Source: Arthrobacter livingstonensis
GTDB lineage: Bacteria > Actinomycetota > Actinomycetes > Actinomycetales > Micrococcaceae
Assembly: GCF_003219815.1 (NCBI RefSeq)
Contig: NZ_QJVD01000016.1
Location: forward strand, 1-64,000
Direction of reading: 5' to 3'
Length of the DNA stretch: 64,000 bases
In this document: in pieces, positions 1 through 9,695 of the stretch
Layout: each line of letters starts with the position of its first letter
Numbering within the stretch: the first letter of the stretch is position 1
Made by a program: the position numbers and the translations under genes
The notes under the pieces: model-generated
The model's database searches: none
What the model saw: the letters and a program-made list of their open reading frames with translations, nothing else
What the model was told of the DNA's origin: nothing

Positions 1-155
1 CGGTTGGCCAGGTCGTAGACGGCCGGCATGAGTTTCTTGCGTGCCAAGTCTCCAGTGACGCCAAAGAGCACCAGCGACGACGGGCCCGCCACCCGGGACA
101 AACGGCGGTCGCGGCCGTCCCGGAGCGGGTTTGCTTGTAGTTTTGCAGCGTTCAT
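1..155 (-). CDS. zwf: Glucose-6-phosphate 1-dehydrogenase, N-terminal part (cut by window edge)
   Basis: Reading leftward from ATG at 155, about 51 codons remain before the window ends. They contain the start of the NADP-binding fold ([20 protein letters not shown]), diagnostic of glucose-6-phosphate dehydrogenase, the first oxidative pentose-phosphate step. An in-frame ATG lies two codons upstream at 161; neither start has a strong ribosome site. The gene begins 20 bp after the pgi stop, so it is the fourth gene of the tkt-tal-pgi-zwf operon. The C-terminal 90% lies outside the window. Confidence 0.9.
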   Translation of the reverse strand, partial: MNAAKLQANPLRDGRDRRLSRVAGPSSLVLFGVTGDLARKKLMPAVYDLAN

Positions 156-175
156 GGGCATGGAGGGGTTCGGCC

Positions 176-1813
176 TTATGCGTCAGTGTGGCGGCCGGCA
201 AGTGCGGCCACCACGGTCTTCAGTTGTTCTACTCCGGCGTCAATGTCGCTCAGGTGCAGGCGGAGCACCGGGCGGCCATGGTCGGCCAGCACCTGCGCGT
301 CGCCTGCCGCCTGGGCGGCAATCAGCTCACCAAAGGTAAACGGACGGTCCGGGATTGCCAAATCCTCGGGGGCCGTGCCTGTCACCTGCAGAAACACGCC
401 AATGGCCGGTCCACCCTTGTGGAACTGCCCTGTGGAGTGCAGGAACCTCGGCCCCCAGCCAAACGTGACGGGGCGGGACGTGGCCGCGGCGAGTTCGTCG
501 CGGACCCTGGCCAGCGGAGCGTTGGCCAGGCGGTCAAGGTAGGCCTGCACGCTCAGGTAGCCGTCGGCCGGCAGGGTGGCATTGAGCGCTGCCAGCGCCT
601 CGGCCACGGTGGACGCCCCAGCCAGCCAGCCGGCGTCGTCGTTGGCCGTGCGGACCTCAATGGCGCCGTCGGTGAAAATGGCGGGGGTTGCCTTCGGGGT
701 GGCATCGAGCAGGCCCCGCGCGGCGGCCTTGGCGGCCTCCACATCGGGCTGGTCGAAGGGGTTGATGCCCAGCAGGCGCCCCGCCACGGCCGTGGCGAAC
801 TCCCACACCATCATTTGGGCGCCCAGCTCGCCGGCGATCGAGACTTCATTTGCCCCAAGTTCGACGTCGGCATCCGCGCCCACCAGCCGGACCACCAGGA
901 CGTCGCCGAGCCCTTCGCCGATCTCCGGCGAGCCGGGATCGGCGACGACCGGCAGGAGGCCCGTGCCGAGCTTTCCGGTGGATTCCGCGATGAGCTGTTC
1001 GGCCCAGTCCGCGAAACCGACAATGCCGGAGCCTTCATCGACAATGACCACTTTGTTGCGCAGTGGGACGGTCCCGCCCAGGGCCGCGCCGAGACGCAGC
1101 CCGATGTTGTCGGCGTCATCGTCGCGCAGGATCTCGGCGGCTTCCTCGGCCGAGTCCAGCAGGGCCGTGATGTCCACGCCGGCCAGGCCGGAGGGAACCA
1201 GCCCAAACGCGGTCAGGCCGGAATACCGCCCGCCCACGTTGGGATCCGCGTTGAACACCTTGCGGTAGCCGGCCTCTCTGGCAGACTTGTCCAGCGGCGA
1301 GCCGGGGTCGGTGACAATGACGATCCGCTGCTTCGCGTCAATGCCGGCGGACGTGAACTCCTGCTCAAAGATGCGCCGCTGCGAATCCGTCTCCAGCGTG
1401 GAGCCGGACTTGGAGGAGACCACAATGGCGGTCTGCGCCAGGCGGTCCGTCACGGCGGCACGGACCTGGCCGGGCTCGGTGCTGTCCAGCACCGTCAGCT
1501 CGACGCCGGCTGTGGCCGTGATGACCTCGGGCGCCAGGGAGGAGCCACCCATGCCGCAAAGCACAATGTGGGTGACGCCCTCGGCCGTGAACTCGGCACG
1601 CAGTGCAATGATCTCCGCCACCAGGGGCGCGGAGACCGCGGGGGCCTCCACCCAGCCCAGGCGGAGACGGGATTCCTTCTCCGCATCGGGGCCCCAGAGG
1701 GTGGCGTCCTTGGCGAAGATCTTGGAGGCCACCTGGTCGGAGACCAGTGTTGGAAGGTGGGCCGCACCGGCGGCCTGTGCGGCTCCTGTGGCCGCGAATG
1801 CCAGGGAGGTCAT
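176..1813 (-). CDS. pgi: Glucose-6-phosphate isomerase
   Basis: 545 residues, normal for the actinobacterial Pgi family (two SIS-type sugar-isomerase domains). The enzyme interconverts glucose-6-phosphate and fructose-6-phosphate in the cytoplasm. Visible marks are a first SIS phosphate-binding region around [12 protein letters not shown] and a second around [10 protein letters not shown]. The start ATG is only 2 bp beyond the tal stop codon, so it is almost certainly translationally coupled to tal; zwf follows 20 bp later. The set places glycolytic entry and the pentose-phosphate shunt under one transcript. Confidence 0.95.
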   Translation of the reverse strand: MTSLAFAATGAAQAAGAAHLPTLVSDQVASKIFAKDATLWGPDAEKESRLRLGWVEAPAVSAPLVAEIIALRAEFTAEGVTHIVLCGMGGSSLAPEVITATAGVELTVLDSTEPGQVRAAVTDRLAQTAIVVSSKSGSTLETDSQRRIFEQEFTSAGIDAKQRIVIVTDPGSPLDKSAREAGYRKVFNADPNVGGRYSGLTAFGLVPSGLAGVDITALLDSAEEAAEILRDDDADNIGLRLGAALGGTVPLRNKVVIVDEGSGIVGFADWAEQLIAESTGKLGTGLLPVVADPGSPEIGEGLGDVLVVRLVGADADVELGANEVSIAGELGAQMMVWEFATAVAGRLLGINPFDQPDVEAAKAAARGLLDATPKATPAIFTDGAIEVRTANDDAGWLAGASTVAEALAALNATLPADGYLSVQAYLDRLANAPLARVRDELAAATSRPVTFGWGPRFLHSTGQFHKGGPAIGVFLQVTGTAPEDLAIPDRPFTFGELIAAQAAGDAQVLADHGRPVLRLHLSDIDAGVEQLKTVVAALAGRHTDA

Positions 1814-1815
1814 GC

Positions 1816-2937
1816 CTACGCCTCCTTGCCTGCGGCGTCCAGGGCGTCCTGGACGTGGTTCAGGAGGTCCTTCCAGCTGGCGACGAACTTCTCCAGGCCC
1901 TCGGATTCCAGCAGGCCCACAACGTCGTTGTAGGAGATGCCCAGGCCCTCGAGCTGGTTCAGCAGCGCGTTGGACTCGTCGTAGGTGCCGGCGATGGTGT
2001 CACCGGTGACCACACCGTGGTCGAAGGTGGCGTCAAGCGTCTTCTCCGGCATGGTGTTGACCACGTTCGCGGCAACAAGGCCCGTGACGTACAGCGTGTC
2101 GGGGTACGCCGGGTCCTTGACACCGGTGGAAGCCCACAGCGGGCGCTGGGGGAGCGCTCCGGCGTCGGCCAGCAGGCCCCAGCGCTCGGAGGAGAAAATT
2201 TCCTCGAAGACCTGGTAGGCAAGTCGGGCGTTGGCGACGCCGGCCCTGCCCTTGAGTGCCTTCGCTTCGTCGGTGCCAATGGCGTCCAGGCGCTTGTCGA
2301 TCTCGGTGTCCACGCGGGAGACGAAGAAGGACGCGACGGAGTGGATGTCGGCCAGCTTGTGGCCGTTGGCCTTGGCCTGTTCCAGTCCGCTGAGGAACGC
2401 GTTCACCACCGCGCGGTAGCGCTCCAGGGAGAAGATGAGTGTTACGTTGACGCTGATGCCCTCCGCGATGGTCGCCGTGATGGCGGCCAGGCCCTCCTGG
2501 GTGGCGGGGATCTTGATGTAGACATTCTTCTTGTTCACCTTGGCGTAGAGGCGCTTGGCCTCGGCAATGGTGCCTTCGGTGTCCCATGCCTTGCGGGGGT
2601 CCACCTCGATGGAAACGCGGCCGTCCACACCCTTGGTGGCGTCGGCGACCGGCGCGAACAGCTCACAGCCGGCGGCGACGTCGGCGGTGGTGATCTCGAA
2701 GACTGCGTCCTCGGCGTTGACGCCCTGGGCGGAGAAGTCCTTGAGCTCGGCCTTGTAGTCGTCGCTCTTGGTGATGGCGGCCTCGAAGATGCTCGGGTTG
2801 GTGGTCACGCCGACCACGTTCTTTTCCTCGATGAGCTTAGCCAGGCTGCCCGAGTTCAGGCGGGCGCGGGTCAGGTCGTCAAGCCAGATGGAGACGCCGG
2901 CGGCGGAAAGCTTTGCGGTGGGGGTTTCGTTGGTCAT
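1816..2937 (-). CDS. tal: Transaldolase
   Basis: 373 residues from ATG at 2937 ([10 protein letters not shown]). This start has GAAGGAAG about 9 nt upstream; the longer frame would start at a TTG that lies inside that ribosome site. It is a class I transaldolase of the long actinobacterial/cyanobacterial type: [10 protein letters not shown] near the N-terminus, and the Schiff-base lysine in the VYIKIPAT segment. It moves a dihydroxyacetone unit between sugar phosphates in the non-oxidative pentose-phosphate pathway. It is preceded by tkt with a strong hairpin between them and followed 2 bp later by pgi. Confidence 0.95.
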   Translation of the reverse strand: MTNETPTAKLSAAGVSIWLDDLTRARLNSGSLAKLIEEKNVVGVTTNPSIFEAAITKSDDYKAELKDFSAQGVNAEDAVFEITTADVAAGCELFAPVADATKGVDGRVSIEVDPRKAWDTEGTIAEAKRLYAKVNKKNVYIKIPATQEGLAAITATIAEGISVNVTLIFSLERYRAVVNAFLSGLEQAKANGHKLADIHSVASFFVSRVDTEIDKRLDAIGTDEAKALKGRAGVANARLAYQVFEEIFSSERWGLLADAGALPQRPLWASTGVKDPAYPDTLYVTGLVAANVVNTMPEKTLDATFDHGVVTGDTIAGTYDESNALLNQLEGLGISYNDVVGLLESEGLEKFVASWKDLLNHVQDALDAAGKEA

Positions 2938-2989
2938 GTCTTGTGCTACTTCCTTCAAAAAAGATGGACGGATGAGCGGGTGGGCCGCC

Positions 2990-3031
2990 CCGGTGCAGCG
3001 GAACGGCCGCGTGGCCGTCCCGCTGCACCGG
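2990..3031. other. Strong intercistronic hairpin between tkt and tal
   Basis: Perfect 12-bp arms CCGGTGCAGCGG (2990-3001) and CCGCTGCACCGG (3020-3031). After one A/C mismatch there is a further 6-bp inner stem (ACGGCC/GGCCGT) closed by a four-base loop. No T-run follows on either strand, so it is not a standard terminator. Lying 20 bp after the tkt stop, it could stabilise or attenuate the mRNA to give tkt and tal different yields; that role is inferred. Confidence 0.7.
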
Positions 3032-3050
3032 CCGCAACGGGATGAACTTC

Positions 3051-5177
3051 CTAGGCGCCGGCGGCGGCCAGGGATTCCCTGGCCGCCGCTGTGACGGCCT
3101 CAGTGGTGATGCCAAATTCCTGGAACAGGCGCTTGTAGTCCGCGGAGGCACCGAAGTGTTCCAGTGAGATGGAGCGGCCGGCGTCGCCGACAAATTCGCG
3201 CCAGCCCAGGGCCAGTCCGGCCTCGACGGAGACGCGGGCCTTGACGGCTGCGGGCAGGATCTGCTCGCGGTATTCCGAGGTCTGGGCGTGGAACCACTCG
3301 ACGCACGGCATGGAGACCACGCGTGCGGCGATCCCGTCGGCAGCGAGTGCCTCGCGGGCTTCCATGGCGAGCTGGACCTCGGAACCGGTGGCGATCAGGA
3401 TCACCGCGGGGGTGACCACGGCGCCGTCGGACACGGCCTCAGCCAGGACGTAGCCGCCCTTGGCAACGCCATCGGTGGAGCCGAACTCGGTGGCCGTGGC
3501 CGTGCCGGTGCCGCGGGCATAGGTCGGGATGTTCTGGCGGGTCAGGACAATGCCGGCCGGGTTGTCCGTGGTTTCCAGGATCTTCTTCCACGCGGCAGCA
3601 ACCTCATTGGGATCGCCGGGGCGGACGACGTCCAGGCCCGGGATGGCACGCAGGGTGGCGAGCTGCTCCACGGGCTGGTGGGTGGGGCCGTCCTCGCCCA
3701 GGCCGATGGAGTCATGCGTCCACACATAGATGGACGGGACGCCCATGAGGGCGGAGAGGCGGATGGCCGGTCGCTGGTAGTCGCTGAAGATCAGGAACGT
3801 GCCGGAGAACGCCCGGGTGGGCCCGCCCAGGTGGATGCCGTTCACGATGGCGGCCGCGGCGTGCTCGCGGATGCCAAAATGCAGTACCCGGCCGTAGGGG
3901 GTCCCGGACCAGGTGTCGGTTTGCTTGGACGCCGGCACAAAGGAGCCGAAGCCCTCAATGGTGGTGTTGTTGGACCCGGCGAGGTCGCAGGAGCCGCCCC
4001 AAAGTTCAGGCAGCACGCCGCCAATGGCGTTGAGGACCTTGCCCGAGGCCGCACGGGTGGAGACGTCCTTGCCGGCTTGGAACGTTGGCAGCTGCGCTTC
4101 CCAACCTGCCGGGAGTTCCTTCTTCTCGATGCGCTCGAGCAGGGCTGCGTTGTCCGGGTTCGCGGACTTCCAGGCGTTGAAGCCGGTGGTCCACTCGGCA
4201 CGGGCTTGCGCTCCGCGGTCGATGACCTTGCGGGCGTGGGCCAGGATCGCCGGGTCGACGTCGAAGTGCTTCTCCGGGTCAAAGCCGAGTTCGGTCTTCA
4301 GCGCGGCCACCTCGGCGGAGCCAAGTGCCGAGCCGTGGATGCCGCCCGTGTTCTGCTTCTTGGGCGAGGGGTAGCCGATGATGGTGCGCAGCAGCACGAT
4401 CGAGGGCTTGGAGGTCTCGGCCTTCGCTGCTTCGAGTGCCGTGTAAAGCTCGGCCGCGTCCTCGACGTATTCGCCGGTCTTGGTCCAGTCCACGCGCTGG
4501 GTGTGCCAGCCGTAGGCCTCGTAGCGCTTGAGCACGTCTTCGGAGTAGGCGATGTTCGTGTCGTCTTCAATGGAGATGTGGTTGGAGTCGTAGATGACCA
4601 CCATGTTCCCGAGCTCCTGGTGGCCAGCGAGCGAGGAGGCCTCGCTGGTCACGCCTTCCTGGAGGTCGCCGTCGGACGCGATGACCCACACGGTGTGGTC
4701 GAACGGGCTGGTGCCGGGGGCGGCGTCGGGGTCCATGAGCCCGCGCATGCGGCGCTGGGAGTAGGCAAAGCCGACGGCGGAGGCAAGGCCCTGGCCGAGG
4801 GGGCCGGTGGTGATCTCCACGCCCTTGGTGTGCTTGTACTCAGGGTGTCCCGGCGTCAGGGAACCCCAGGTGCGCAGGGCTTCCAGGTCCTTCAGTTCCA
4901 GGCCGTAGCCGGAGAGGAAGAGCTGGATGTACAGCGTCAGGGAGGTGTGGCCGGGGGAGAGGATGAAGCGGTCGCGGCCCATCCAGTCCGGGTTCTTCGG
5001 GTCCAGGCGCATCACCTTTTGGAACAGGAGGTAGGCGGCCGGCGCCAGTGACATGGCGGTTCCGGGGTGTCCGTTGCCCACCTTCTCCACTGCGTCGGCG
5101 GCCAATACGCGAACAGTGTCCACTGCCCGCTGGTCATCGGCCGTCCAGTTGAATGTTGCTGATTCAGGATTTGACAC
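3051..5177 (-). CDS. tkt: Transketolase
   Basis: 708 residues from GTG at 5177 ([11 protein letters not shown]), chosen because GAGAGG sits 9 nt upstream; the open frame extends further to ATG at 5207, which has no ribosome site. Thiamine-diphosphate transketolase: N-terminal [16 protein letters not shown], the GDGDLQEG-like cofactor segment ([13 protein letters not shown]), and a pyrimidine-domain region [14 protein letters not shown]. It transfers two-carbon units in the non-oxidative pentose-phosphate pathway. First gene of tkt-tal-pgi-zwf, divergent from ctaB, the same relation as in mycobacteria. Confidence 0.96.
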   Translation of the reverse strand: MSNPESATFNWTADDQRAVDTVRVLAADAVEKVGNGHPGTAMSLAPAAYLLFQKVMRLDPKNPDWMGRDRFILSPGHTSLTLYIQLFLSGYGLELKDLEALRTWGSLTPGHPEYKHTKGVEITTGPLGQGLASAVGFAYSQRRMRGLMDPDAAPGTSPFDHTVWVIASDGDLQEGVTSEASSLAGHQELGNMVVIYDSNHISIEDDTNIAYSEDVLKRYEAYGWHTQRVDWTKTGEYVEDAAELYTALEAAKAETSKPSIVLLRTIIGYPSPKKQNTGGIHGSALGSAEVAALKTELGFDPEKHFDVDPAILAHARKVIDRGAQARAEWTTGFNAWKSANPDNAALLERIEKKELPAGWEAQLPTFQAGKDVSTRAASGKVLNAIGGVLPELWGGSCDLAGSNNTTIEGFGSFVPASKQTDTWSGTPYGRVLHFGIREHAAAAIVNGIHLGGPTRAFSGTFLIFSDYQRPAIRLSALMGVPSIYVWTHDSIGLGEDGPTHQPVEQLATLRAIPGLDVVRPGDPNEVAAAWKKILETTDNPAGIVLTRQNIPTYARGTGTATATEFGSTDGVAKGGYVLAEAVSDGAVVTPAVILIATGSEVQLAMEAREALAADGIAARVVSMPCVEWFHAQTSEYREQILPAAVKARVSVEAGLALGWREFVGDAGRSISLEHFGASADYKRLFQEFGITTEAVTAAARESLAAAGA

Positions 5178-5563
5178 TGACAGGTCCCTCTCGTTGGGTG
5201 CGTGCATAAAACAGGTGCGCGGCACACAGGTGGCCAGCGGGCGTGAACTCGTCCGCCACCCGGTACTGCGCACTGTCCAGCGTGGAAACTTTCATCTTTC
5301 TTCAGCTTAGCGCCACTGGTGCCGGACAGGCCCAAACGGGAGTGCTGGGCGGAATTCACAAAGCCGCCGGCGGCAGGGCATTTGATCTAGTTTTCATTAA
5401 CTTGGCGCAATCCCTTGACTTATACGCATTCATGCCTTTTCTCGCGCGGGCAGCTATGATATTTAGAGGTTTGGTCTGCTGTCTCCCCTCTCGGCGGGAT
5501 GGCGGGGCGTGCCAGGCTGCAGCGCCGGACCGAATGAAGATGCAGTGGACAACCGAGAAGAAC
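5178..5563. promoter_or_regulatory. Divergent tkt/ctaB intergenic region
   Basis: 386 bp without a convincing gene; it must hold both divergent promoters. Its centre (5380-5470) is clearly AT-richer than the surroundings. Visible elements are TTGACT at 5415-5420 and TATGAT at 5455-5460, facing ctaB. They are 34 bp apart, so they cannot be one promoter and may belong to two overlapping ones. A GCCGCCGGCGGC palindrome lies near 5370. No known operator is recognised. Confidence 0.35.
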
Positions 5564-6547
5564 ATGGTGACATCACACGTGAGTGCAACGCATGCCCCGA
5601 TCGCCGGAACCCCACCGGATGCTCCCGGGGCACGGGTGGGATTTTCCGCTAAAGCCAAGGGGTATCTGGCCCTGACCAAGCCCCGGGTGGTGGAGCTCCT
5701 GCTGGTGACAACGCTGCCCACCATGTTCTTTGCCCAGGGGTATTCCGGCAGGGGCGGGTTGCCCAACGTGTGGCTCATGGTGGCCACCATGGTGGGAGGC
5801 GCTCTGGCCGCCGGTGCCTCCGGCGCGTTTAACTGCTACATTGACCGCGACATTGACAAGGTGATGAACCGCACGTCCAAGCGTCCGCTGGTCACCGGCG
5901 TCATCACCCCGCGCGAAGCGCTCGTTTTCTCCTGGGTGCTGACGGTCCTGGCCGTCGCGCTGCTGTGGAGCATCAACCCGCTCACCGGCGTGCTCGGCAT
6001 CGGCGCCATCTTCCTGTACGTCGTGGTGTACTCGCTGATCCTCAAGCGCCGCACCACGCAAAACATCGTCTGGGGCGGCGCCGCCGGATGCATGCCCGTG
6101 CTCATCGCCTGGTCCGCCGTCACCAACAGCGTGCAGTGGCCCGCCGTCATCTTGTTCATGATCATCTTCCTGTGGACGCCGCCGCACTACTGGCCGCTGT
6201 CCATGCGCTACAGCGACGACTACAATGCCGTCAACGTCCCCATGCTGGGCGCAGTGGCCGGCTCCCGCACCGTCGCCGTCCAGGTGGTCCTTTACACCTG
6301 GGCCATGGTGGCCTGCTCGCTGCTCATGATTCCGCTGGGCGGCGCCGGCATTGTCTACACCGTGGTGACTCTTGCCGCCGGCGCCTGGTTCCTGGTGGAG
6401 GCCCACACGCTGTACAGCAACGCCAAGAAGGACCTCGTCACCAAGAAGAACGCCATGAAGGTCTTCCACGCCTCCATCACGTACCTGACGCTGGTGTTCC
6501 TGTCCCTGGCCGTCGATCCCTTCGTGGGTTCCGCCCTGATGGGCTGA
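5564..6547 (+). CDS. ctaB: Protohaem IX farnesyltransferase (haem O synthase)
   Basis: 327 residues from ATG at 5564; GTG at 5567 fits GAGAAG spacing equally well. The frame is open further upstream but that part is not protein-like. UbiA-family polytopic membrane enzyme adding a farnesyl group to haem B to make haem O for cytochrome oxidase. Motifs: [20 protein letters not shown] at the start of helix 1 and [15 protein letters not shown], the Asp-rich prenyl-diphosphate/Mg site, plus about eight hydrophobic helices. A strong terminator follows. It faces ctaA, which uses its product. Confidence 0.95.
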   Translation: MVTSHVSATHAPIAGTPPDAPGARVGFSAKAKGYLALTKPRVVELLLVTTLPTMFFAQGYSGRGGLPNVWLMVATMVGGALAAGASGAFNCYIDRDIDKVMNRTSKRPLVTGVITPREALVFSWVLTVLAVALLWSINPLTGVLGIGAIFLYVVVYSLILKRRTTQNIVWGGAAGCMPVLIAWSAVTNSVQWPAVILFMIIFLWTPPHYWPLSMRYSDDYNAVNVPMLGAVAGSRTVAVQVVLYTWAMVACSLLMIPLGGAGIVYTVVTLAAGAWFLVEAHTLYSNAKKDLVTKKNAMKVFHASITYLTLVFLSLAVDPFVGSALMG

Positions 6548-6580
6548 TTTTTTCACCGCGTCCTTCACAGCGCACGACGC

Positions 6581-6614
6581 CGGCCGGCACCTTCCACACG
6601 GAGGTTGCCGGCCG
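6581..6614. other. Imperfect hairpin downstream of ctaB
   Basis: Arms CGGCCGGC-ACCT and AGGTTGCCGGCCG pair over 12 bp with one bulged base around a 9-nt loop. It lies 33 bp after the ctaB stop and is not followed by a T-run. It may be a 3'-end stability structure; the main terminator is the stem at 6691-6758. Confidence 0.5.
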
Positions 6615-6690
6615 CTGTTGGTTAAGCTGGGCACCACTGCATCAGTGGTGCACCGTGGGGTTTTGTCAAGCCTGCCCCGGAGCCTCACGG

Positions 6691-6758
6691 AAATGACACC
6701 GATCCCGCATTCAGAGCCCGGGATCCCGGTGTCGAATGGCGGGATCGGTGTCATTTTT
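6691..6758 (+). terminator. ctaB: Long intrinsic terminator between convergent ctaB and ctaA
   Basis: An 18-bp perfect stem, AAATGACACCGATCCCGC (6691-6708) with its complement at 6739-6756, continues for five more pairs across one bulged G. It runs straight into TTTTT on the plus strand. The loop holds a further CGGGATCCCG palindrome. It serves ctaB and, being nearly symmetric, may also stop ctaA transcripts coming from the other side. The stem is unusually long for an intrinsic terminator. Confidence 0.85.
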
Positions 6759-6809
6759 CACGCATGAAGCACCGCGTGACGGCAAGGGGCCGCCGTCGAA
6801 GCCCACTTC

Positions 6810-7790
6810 TTAGGAGGACCGGACGGTGTCCGTGCCCCGGCGCAGTGCCACGTCCACGATGTTGGTGGCGCTTGCCAGCAGCAATGAGGAACCCGCCATG
6901 TGCAGGCCCACCAGCAGCGACGGCACGCCGGTGAAGTACTGCCAGTAGCCAATCGCTCCCTGGTAGACCACTGTCAGGATGAGCAGGATGGCGGCGTTGC
7001 GCAGGATGTCGCCCCGGCCGCGGCTCCACAGCAGCACCAGCAGGATCAGGGACACGGCCACGAGGAGGTAGACCGGCAGCACATGGATGCGGGTGACCAG
7101 ATATCCGTCCAGGTTGGTGCGCGGGGACGTGGCGTCGCCGGAGTGCGGGCCTGAGCCTGTGACCAGGGTGCCCAGCGCCACGGCAAGGTACGTGCACGCG
7201 GCGGCCACCACGGTCAGCTGGCGGATGGTTTTGCGCGGTCGGACGGCCCCGGCCGGCGCGGTCCTGCCCGTGCGCCCATAGGCCCGGTTGACCAGCAGCA
7301 TGGAGAAAACCACCAACGCGGCGGACACCAGAAAATGCAGGCTCACGACATAGGGGTTCAGCCCGGAAAGCACCGTGATGCCGCCAATGACGGCCTGGAC
7401 CGGGATGCTGGCCAGCAGGGAGAACGTGAGCCAGAACAGGTCTCTGCGTTCCTTGCGGAGGTTCCACAGCATGACCAGCAGGGCCAGTGCCACGGCCGCC
7501 AGGGCAAACGTCAGGGTGCGGTTGGCAAATTCGATGACCCCATGGATGCCCATGGCCGGGGTGTTGGTGAGTGACCCGGCGGTGCACTGCGGCCAGGTCG
7601 GGCAGCCCAGCCCGGATCCTGTCAGGCGCACCACCCCGCCGGAGACAATCAGGATGCCCTGGCCAATGAGCAGGCCAACGGACAGGCGGCGGATCGCGGG
7701 CGTGACGGAGGTGGGCAGCTTGTCCGTGACGGGGCGTTTCGTGTTGCTTTGACTCACTTCATTCACGTCTTTCAGTTCCATTTGAACCAT
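6810..7790 (-). CDS. ctaA: Haem A synthase
   Basis: About 318-326 residues with eight predicted transmembrane helices. COX15/CtaA family: oxidises the C8 methyl of haem O to make haem A for aa3-type oxidase. Family marks include GGVVRLTGSGLGCPTWPQC near helix 1, the haem-ligand histidines (GVIEFANRTL, VVSLHFLVS, TRIHVLPVY, VGLHMAGSS) and an extracellular loop with GSGPHSGD. ATG at 7790 overlaps the upstream permease gene by 19 nt. GTG at 7766, 5 nt past that stop, is an equally good start. Co-transcribed with the ABC exporter genes. Confidence 0.93.
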   Translation of the reverse strand: MVQMELKDVNEVSQSNTKRPVTDKLPTSVTPAIRRLSVGLLIGQGILIVSGGVVRLTGSGLGCPTWPQCTAGSLTNTPAMGIHGVIEFANRTLTFALAAVALALLVMLWNLRKERRDLFWLTFSLLASIPVQAVIGGITVLSGLNPYVVSLHFLVSAALVVFSMLLVNRAYGRTGRTAPAGAVRPRKTIRQLTVVAAACTYLAVALGTLVTGSGPHSGDATSPRTNLDGYLVTRIHVLPVYLLVAVSLILLVLLWSRGRGDILRNAAILLILTVVYQGAIGYWQYFTGVPSLLVGLHMAGSSLLLASATNIVDVALRRGTDTVRSS

Positions 7791-8542
7791 TTGATTGCCG
7801 CCACGGAACCGGCTACGGCCCAGGCAAGCAGGATGACAATTGCAAATACATCAAGACGGCCCTCCAGGAGTGCCGCACGCATCAAGGTGCCCAGCGCGCC
7901 GGACGGCAGCCAGTCAACGATGGCGGCCATGGTGGCGGAGAACTTTGTTGCGGGAAGCACAATGCCGCCCAACGCGGCCAGCAGAATCCAGCCGAGGTTG
8001 GTGATGGCCAGCGTTGCCTCGGGGCGGACGGTGCCGGCGATGAGCAGGCCCAGCGCCGTAAACGTGATGGCACCAAGCACCAGCAACGGGATGCCCAACG
8101 CAATTCCGGCGCCCGAGGGGCGCCACCCCATGAACGCAGCCACGGTGGAGATGATGGCCACCTGGATGGCCAGGGCCGCCAGCACGGCAATGACCTTCCC
8201 GGCAATAAGACCGGCCTTGCCCAGTGGAGTGGTGGAGAGGAAGCGCAACACGCCGTAACGGCGGTCGAAGCCGGTGGCTATGCCCTGGCCGGTGAACGCC
8301 GTCGAGAGTGCGCACAGGGCCAGGATGCCCGGGGTGGCCACGTTGATTCGGGAATTGCCCATCCCGTCCAGAATCGGGGTGACAGCCAAGGCAATAAGTC
8401 CCAGCAGGGGCATGACAATCATCAGCACCAACTGCTCGCCGTTGCGCAGCATGGTGGCCGCCTCGTACCCGCCCTGGCGAAGGACGCGCCGGGCCAGCGA
8501 CGCCGGAAGGCCCGCGGTGGCATCGTGGAACAGGGTGCTCAT
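7772..8542 (-). CDS. ABC exporter permease (ABC-2 type)
   Basis: 256 residues from ATG at 8542, which overlaps the ATPase stop codon by 4 nt. Six hydrophobic segments and the layout of ABC-2 type exporters (FDRRYGVLRFLSTTPLGKAGLIAGK between helices). With the upstream ATPase it forms a complete half-size exporter. The same pair sits beside ctaA in mycobacteria (the Rv1456c-Rv1458c neighbourhood). A role in haem or oxidase assembly is suspected from position, but the substrate is unknown. Confidence 0.85.
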   Translation of the reverse strand: MSTLFHDATAGLPASLARRVLRQGGYEAATMLRNGEQLVLMIVMPLLGLIALAVTPILDGMGNSRINVATPGILALCALSTAFTGQGIATGFDRRYGVLRFLSTTPLGKAGLIAGKVIAVLAALAIQVAIISTVAAFMGWRPSGAGIALGIPLLVLGAITFTALGLLIAGTVRPEATLAITNLGWILLAALGGIVLPATKFSATMAAIVDWLPSGALGTLMRAALLEGRLDVFAIVILLAWAVAGSVAAIKWFKWN

Positions 8543-9531
8543 GCGATCTCCGTTTTCAGGGGTTGCGGTTCCACTGAGGCCGCTATGGCCAGGAACACGT
8601 CCTCCAGCGACTGGGATGCCAGGTGCACCGACGTCGGCATGACGTTGAGGCCGGCACACCACTGCCCGAAGCGGTCCAGGTCGGCCGGCTCCAGCGAACC
8701 GGACAGCCGGTAGCTTCCCGGCCGGGTTTCCTCACAGCTGACGTCAGCATGGCAGAGGGCGGCGGTGTCCAGTCCGGGCACCGCCTCAAAGGTCATGACG
8801 CGGTGGGACTCGGTGGCGGTCGACTGGCTCAGCAGTTCCGGCACGGTTCCCTGGGTGACGGATTCGCCGTGGTTGACAATGTAGACGTAGTCGGCGAGCC
8901 GCTGGGCGTCGTCCAGCAGGTGGGTGGTGAGCACAATCGCCTTGCCGGCGCCACGCAGTTCGCGGATCAGCTCGAAGACCATCAGGCGCGACTGCGGGTC
9001 CAGGCCGGCGCTGGGTTCATCCAGGAACAGGACCTCGGGATTTCCCAGCAGGCTCGCGGCCAAAGCTACACGCTGTTTTTGGCCTCCGGAAAGCCGGCGG
9101 ATGGTGGTGTTGGAAAATTCGGCAATACCCAGCCGGTCCACCAACGCATCAACACTGAGCGGATTGCTGTACAGGCTGGCCACGTGGCGCAACAGGGCCA
9201 CGGGCCGGGCCGCGGGCGGCAGCCCGCCGTCCTGGAGCATCACACCAACGCGGGCACGGAGTCCGGCGTCGGCATTCTCAGGGTCCCGGCCCAGCAGGGA
9301 GATGCTGCCGCCGGTGCGGCGCTGCAGGCCTTGGGCGCACTCGATGGTGGTGGTCTTGCCGGCGCCGTTGGCGCCCAGCAGTGCTGTCACCTGGCCAAAG
9401 TGGGCCTGAAGGCTAATGTTGGAAACGATCCTCTTCATCCGCCCGTCAAGGGCGGCGATGGGACCAACATCCTTGACGAGGCCGGAGATGACCAGGGCAG
9501 CGTCCTGGGAGGGGGAGGTAGTCGGTGTCAC
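8539..9531 (-). CDS. ABC exporter ATP-binding protein
   Basis: 330 residues starting at GTG 9531. All nucleotide-binding motifs are present: Walker A GANGAGKTT, Q-loop VMLQDG, signature LSGGQKQR, Walker B LFLDEPSAGLD, and the switch His in TTHLL. The roughly 100-residue C-terminal extension is typical of drug/antibiotic-exporter type ATPases. First gene of the ATPase-permease-ctaA operon, divergent from sufR. The ribosome site is weak (TAGG 5 nt upstream of GTG). Confidence 0.9.
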   Translation of the reverse strand: MTPTTSPSQDAALVISGLVKDVGPIAALDGRMKRIVSNISLQAHFGQVTALLGANGAGKTTTIECAQGLQRRTGGSISLLGRDPENADAGLRARVGVMLQDGGLPPAARPVALLRHVASLYSNPLSVDALVDRLGIAEFSNTTIRRLSGGQKQRVALAASLLGNPEVLFLDEPSAGLDPQSRLMVFELIRELRGAGKAIVLTTHLLDDAQRLADYVYIVNHGESVTQGTVPELLSQSTATESHRVMTFEAVPGLDTAALCHADVSCEETRPGSYRLSGSLEPADLDRFGQWCAGLNVMPTSVHLASQSLEDVFLAIAASVEPQPLKTEIA

Positions 9532-9637
9532 GGGCCTATTCTACGTGATGTAGTACCCCGGAATGCATTGCCCGGCGCCGGCCGGCCCGCCCGCCTCCCG
9601 CGGGTAGGGTCGCCTTACTGGAATGTCGGGGCTAATT

Positions 9638-9676
9638 ACGACATACTTGTGTTGTTTATTGTTGTGGTTCTATCCA
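9638..9676 (+). promoter_or_regulatory. Candidate suf promoter with overlapping dyad
   Basis: A possible -35 TTGTGT (9647-9652) and -10 TATCCA (9671-9676) are 18 bp apart, 20 bp upstream of the sufR start. An imperfect inverted repeat ACGACA-N6-TGTTGT (9638-9655) overlaps the -35, where an autoregulating SufR would bind. The match to published SufR sites is not close, so this is a candidate only. The rest of the 9532-9695 gap must also hold the ABC/ctaA promoter. Confidence 0.35.
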
Positions 9677-9695
9677 TGTGGCGGAGGTGCCGGGA

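Noticed and set aside
131-1933. 600-codon open frame on the plus strand
   Set aside because: It is antisense to pgi, which has clear family motifs. Long antisense frames are expected in GC-rich genes with biased third positions.
5415-5460. TTGACT and TATGAT as a single ctaB promoter
   Set aside because: The boxes are 34 bp apart, twice the workable spacing.
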